DNA of 8,383 nt from Pseudomonadota bacterium. GTDB taxonomy: Bacteria; Pseudomonadota; Gammaproteobacteria; Xanthomonadales; Rhodanobacteraceae. The notes below the pieces were generated by a model that ran no database searches, was not told the origin of the DNA, and was given only the letters and a program-made list of their open reading frames with translations. The stretch covers positions 1-8,383 of the forward strand of contig JAEZQS010000259.1 in assembly GCA_023412995.1 (NCBI GenBank), written 5' to 3'. The first letter of the stretch is position 1; each line of letters starts with the position of its first letter. The translations under genes and the position numbers were made by a program. Shown here piece after piece: positions 6,168-8,383 of the stretch.

Positions 6168-6713
6168 ATGGGCGAGATCACCACCTTGCTGGAGCGCAGC
6201 CGCGCCGGCGACGCCGCCGCGCTGGCGGCATTGCTTCCGCGCATCTACGACCACCTGCGGGAACAGGCGCGACGCTCGCTGGCGGGCGAGCGAGGGCAGC
6301 AGACGCTGGACACGACCGCGCTGGTGCACGAGGCCTGGCTCGACCTCGCGGGCAAGGACGGCGGCTTCCGCGACCGCGCGCACTTCTTCGGCTATGCCGC
6401 CACGGCGATGCGCCACATCCTGGTCGACCACGCACGGCGGCGCGGCGCCGCCAAGCGCAGCGGTGAACAGGTGCCGCTGGATCTCGAGGTGCACGACGCG
6501 GCAACCGGCAAGGCCGCCGCCGACGTGCTGGCGCTGGATGCGGCGCTCGAGCGGCTGCAGGAGCTCGAGCCGCGTGCGGCGCGCGTGGTGGAGCTGCGCT
6601 TCTTCGGCGGACTGTCGGTGGACGAGACCGCCGACGTGCTCGGGATCGTCCCGCGGACGGTGGTGCGCGACTGGACCCGTGCCCGTGCCTTCCTGCACGC
6701 CGCCCTCGCATGA
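6168..6713 (+). CDS. ECF RNA polymerase sigma factor, TIGR02999/Sigma70_ECF family
   Basis: A 181-residue extracytoplasmic-function sigma factor that would direct RNA polymerase to a specific set of promoters. Region 2 spans about 3-92 (EITTLLERSRAGDAAALAAL, TALVHEAWLDL, HFFGYAATAMRHILVDHARR). A short linker follows, then region 4 at about 125-180 with ELRFFGGLSVDETADVLGI and the helix RTVVRDWTRARAFL. Most ECF factors have an acidic DAED-type motif in region 2.2; here the matching positions read D48-T49-T50-A51 before LVHEAW. This non-acidic form is typical of the subfamily linked to Ser/Thr kinases (ECF43-like). No anti-sigma factor gene is adjacent; instead the kinase gene follows with a 4-bp ATGA overlap. 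The start at 6168 matches the family N-terminus. An in-frame ATG at 6132 lies inside a possible -10 element and is less likely. The target genes are not visible. Confidence 0.9.
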   Translation: MGEITTLLERSRAGDAAALAALLPRIYDHLREQARRSLAGERGQQTLDTTALVHEAWLDLAGKDGGFRDRAHFFGYAATAMRHILVDHARRRGAAKRSGEQVPLDLEVHDAATGKAAADVLALDAALERLQELEPRAARVVELRFFGGLSVDETADVLGIVPRTVVRDWTRARAFLHAALA

Positions 6714-8383
6714 ACGTGCTGCCGCCCGCCGTCGAGGCGCGCTGGGCGGAGCTGGCGCCGCTGTTCGACCGCGCCTGCGAGCTGGACACCGGAGCGCGCC
6801 AGCGCTTCCTCGACGCGGTGGAGGATCCGGCACTGCGCGAGGCGCTGGCCTGCCTGCTGCGCAGCGCCGACGCCGAGGGCCTGCTCGACCTCGGTTGCGG
6901 CGAACACGCGGCGCGCCTGGTCGGTCCGATGCCGGGCCTGGAGGGCCGCCTGCTCGGCCCGTGGCGGATCGGACCGGCCATCGGCAGCGGCGGCATGGCC
7001 TGCGTGTTCAGCGCCATCCGCGCCGACGGCGCCTTCGCCCAGAAGGTGGCAGTGAAGGTGTTGCGCCACGGGCTGCACGATGCCTGGGAGCGCGAGCGGT
7101 TCCTGCGCGAGCGTACGCTGCTGGCGCGGCTGGAACACCCGGGCATCGCGCGCGTGCTCGACGGTGGGCTGACGCCGGAAGGGGTGCCCTGGTTTGCGCT
7201 CGAGTTCGTCGACGGCGAACCGGTGACGCGCCACTGCGACCGGCGCCGGCTCGGCATCGCCGCGCGCGTGGCGCTGTTCGTTGAACTGTGCGCGGTGGTG
7301 GAGCACGCCCACCGCAACCTGATCGTGCACCGGGACCTCAAGCCGTCCAACGTGCTGGTCACGTCGGATGGCCATTTCAAGCTGCTGGACTTCGGCATCG
7401 CCAAGCTGCTGCACGAGGGCAGCGACGCCACCCGCACCGGCTCGCGCTGGATGACTCCCGCCTACGCGGCGCCGGAACAGGTACGCGGGGAGGCGGTCAC
7501 CACCGCGGTGGACGTGTACGCGCTGGGCGTGCTGCTGCACGAACTCCTGGCCGGTTCGCGGCCCGCGCGACGCGAGGACGGCACCCTGCGTCCGCCGTCG
7601 GCCGCCCTCGCCTCGCCGGACGCCGATGCGATCGCGCACGCCCGCGGCACGACAGCGCGGTCCCTGCGCAAGGCGTTGGCTGGCGAACTCGACGCGATCC
7701 TCGAGAAGGCGCTCGCAGGCGCAGTGGTGGAACGCTATGCGGGCGTCGCGGCGCTGGCGGCGGACCTCGGCCGCTGGCGTACGGGCGAACCGGTGCAGGC
7801 GCGTGCGCCCTCGCCCATGTACCGCCTGCGCAAGTTCGCCGGTCGCCACCGGCTGGGCCTGGTGGCCGCGCTGGCGTTGGCACTCAGCCTGGTCGGCGGA
7901 TTCGCGGCCACCTCCTGGCAGGCCGCGGCCGCACGACGCGCGGCGGCCCGGGCCGACGCGGCGCGCGACTTCAGCCTGTCGCTGTTCGCCGGCGTGACGC
8001 CGGACGAGAGCAAGGGACGCGAGGTCAGCGCGCGGGAGCTGCTCGATCGCGGTGCCGCCCGGCTGGAGGAGACGCTCGCGCGCGAGCCGCACCTGCGTGC
8101 CACGCTGGCCACCCAGCTGGCCGCCGCCTACCGGCAGCTCGGCGCCTACGACCGCGCCGCCGCCCTCGCGGCGCAAGCGGTGGAGGCTTCGAGCGCGGAC
8201 GACGAGCGCGCGCGGGCGCTGCTGGAGCGGAGCCGGACGGGCGCGGCGCGGGGGGCGTTCGACGACGCCAGCCGCGACCTGCAGGCGGCACTCGCCCTCG
8301 CACAGGGTGCCCTGCACGGCGAAGTCCGCCTGCGCCTGGCGGAGGTCGCGTCCGAGCGGGGCGACCTGGAGGCGGCCCAGGCG
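6710..8383 (+). CDS. Transmembrane Ser/Thr protein kinase with TPR-like C-terminus (3' end beyond window)
   Basis: The reading frame is open for 558 codons to the right edge, so the protein is incomplete. Residues 5-75 are the short helical leader usual in sigma-linked kinases (ARWAELAPLFDRACELDTGA). The kinase domain covers about 85-355: Gly-rich loop GSGGMACV (92-99), catalytic K116 in VAVKVL, alpha-C E134, H207-R208-D209 with K211 and N214 in HRDLKPSN, D227-F228-G229, and A254-P255-E256. All catalytic residues are present, so it should be active. The activation segment has candidate phosphosites T241, T243, S245 and T249. A single membrane helix at about 382-402 follows a basic stretch and puts the kinase in the cytoplasm and the rest in the periplasm. 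From about 440 on, Ala/Leu-rich helical pairs resemble TPR repeats (463-496, 500-532, and a third cut at the edge), a likely sensory or protein-binding part. The ATG overlaps the sigma stop by 4 bp, implying translational coupling and a shared function. Confidence 0.92.
   Translation, partial: MNVLPPAVEARWAELAPLFDRACELDTGARQRFLDAVEDPALREALACLLRSADAEGLLDLGCGEHAARLVGPMPGLEGRLLGPWRIGPAIGSGGMACVFSAIRADGAFAQKVAVKVLRHGLHDAWERERFLRERTLLARLEHPGIARVLDGGLTPEGVPWFALEFVDGEPVTRHCDRRRLGIAARVALFVELCAVVEHAHRNLIVHRDLKPSNVLVTSDGHFKLLDFGIAKLLHEGSDATRTGSRWMTPAYAAPEQVRGEAVTTAVDVYALGVLLHELLAGSRPARREDGTLRPPSAALASPDADAIAHARGTTARSLRKALAGELDAILEKALAGAVVERYAGVAALAADLGRWRTGEPVQARAPSPMYRLRKFAGRHRLGLVAALALALSLVGGFAATSWQAAAARRAAARADAARDFSLSLFAGVTPDESKGREVSARELLDRGAARLEETLAREPHLRATLATQLAAAYRQLGAYDRAAALAAQAVEASSADDERARALLERSRTGAARGAFDDASRDLQAALALAQGALHGEVRLRLAEVASERGDLEAAQA

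Noticed and set aside
6392..8317. 641-codon minus-strand frame antisense to the kinase
   Set aside because: Antisense shadow of a clear kinase gene, with no domain of its own.

Overview
The window is very GC-rich DNA (about 70% or more by eye in the genes) from a Gram-negative bacterium. The gene types, codon use and gene content best fit a gammaproteobacterium of the Xanthomonadales type (Lysobacter, Luteimonas, Dokdonella, Rhodanobacter). That placement is an inference from family resemblance; there is no rRNA or other direct marker. I find six protein-coding genes, one of them cut by the right edge, no RNA genes, no insertion sequence and no CRISPR array. Layout: 1-400 holds no gene I can support. 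401-1333 (minus) is a JmjC/cupin_8-type Fe(II)/2-oxoglutarate oxygenase with an intact metal triad. It is transcribed divergently from 1540-2199 (plus), a small membrane-anchored J-domain protein with an extracytoplasmic tail. 2195-2607, between this gene and the next, convergent one, is a repeat-rich spacer. It has two tandem 91-bp units, the first starting two bases before the J-protein stop codon, followed by an inverted copy of the 3' end of the unit. 2608-4008 (minus) is a polyprenyl-phosphate sugar-1-phosphate transferase of the PEP-CTERM/exosortase-associated type. It is divergent from 4216-6048 (plus), glmS. 6168-6713 (plus) is an ECF sigma factor of the TIGR02999/Sigma70_ECF family, overlapping by 4 bp with 6710-8383 (plus, incomplete), a transmembrane Ser/Thr kinase with a TPR-like C-terminal part. 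How the genes work together: GlmS supplies glucosamine-6-phosphate for UDP-GlcNAc, and the divergent sugar transferase starts lipid-linked glycan synthesis, so both belong to envelope polysaccharide supply, though nothing shows co-regulation. The sigma factor and kinase are clearly one operon and probably one signalling module. The sigma factor lacks most of the acidic region 2.2 motif of ordinary ECF factors and has two threonines there, which fits activation by phosphorylation from the partner kinase. The oxygenase and J-protein are probably independent single genes. The most interesting items are the sigma/kinase module and the repeat block at 2195-2583; neither can be shown to be undescribed from sequence alone.
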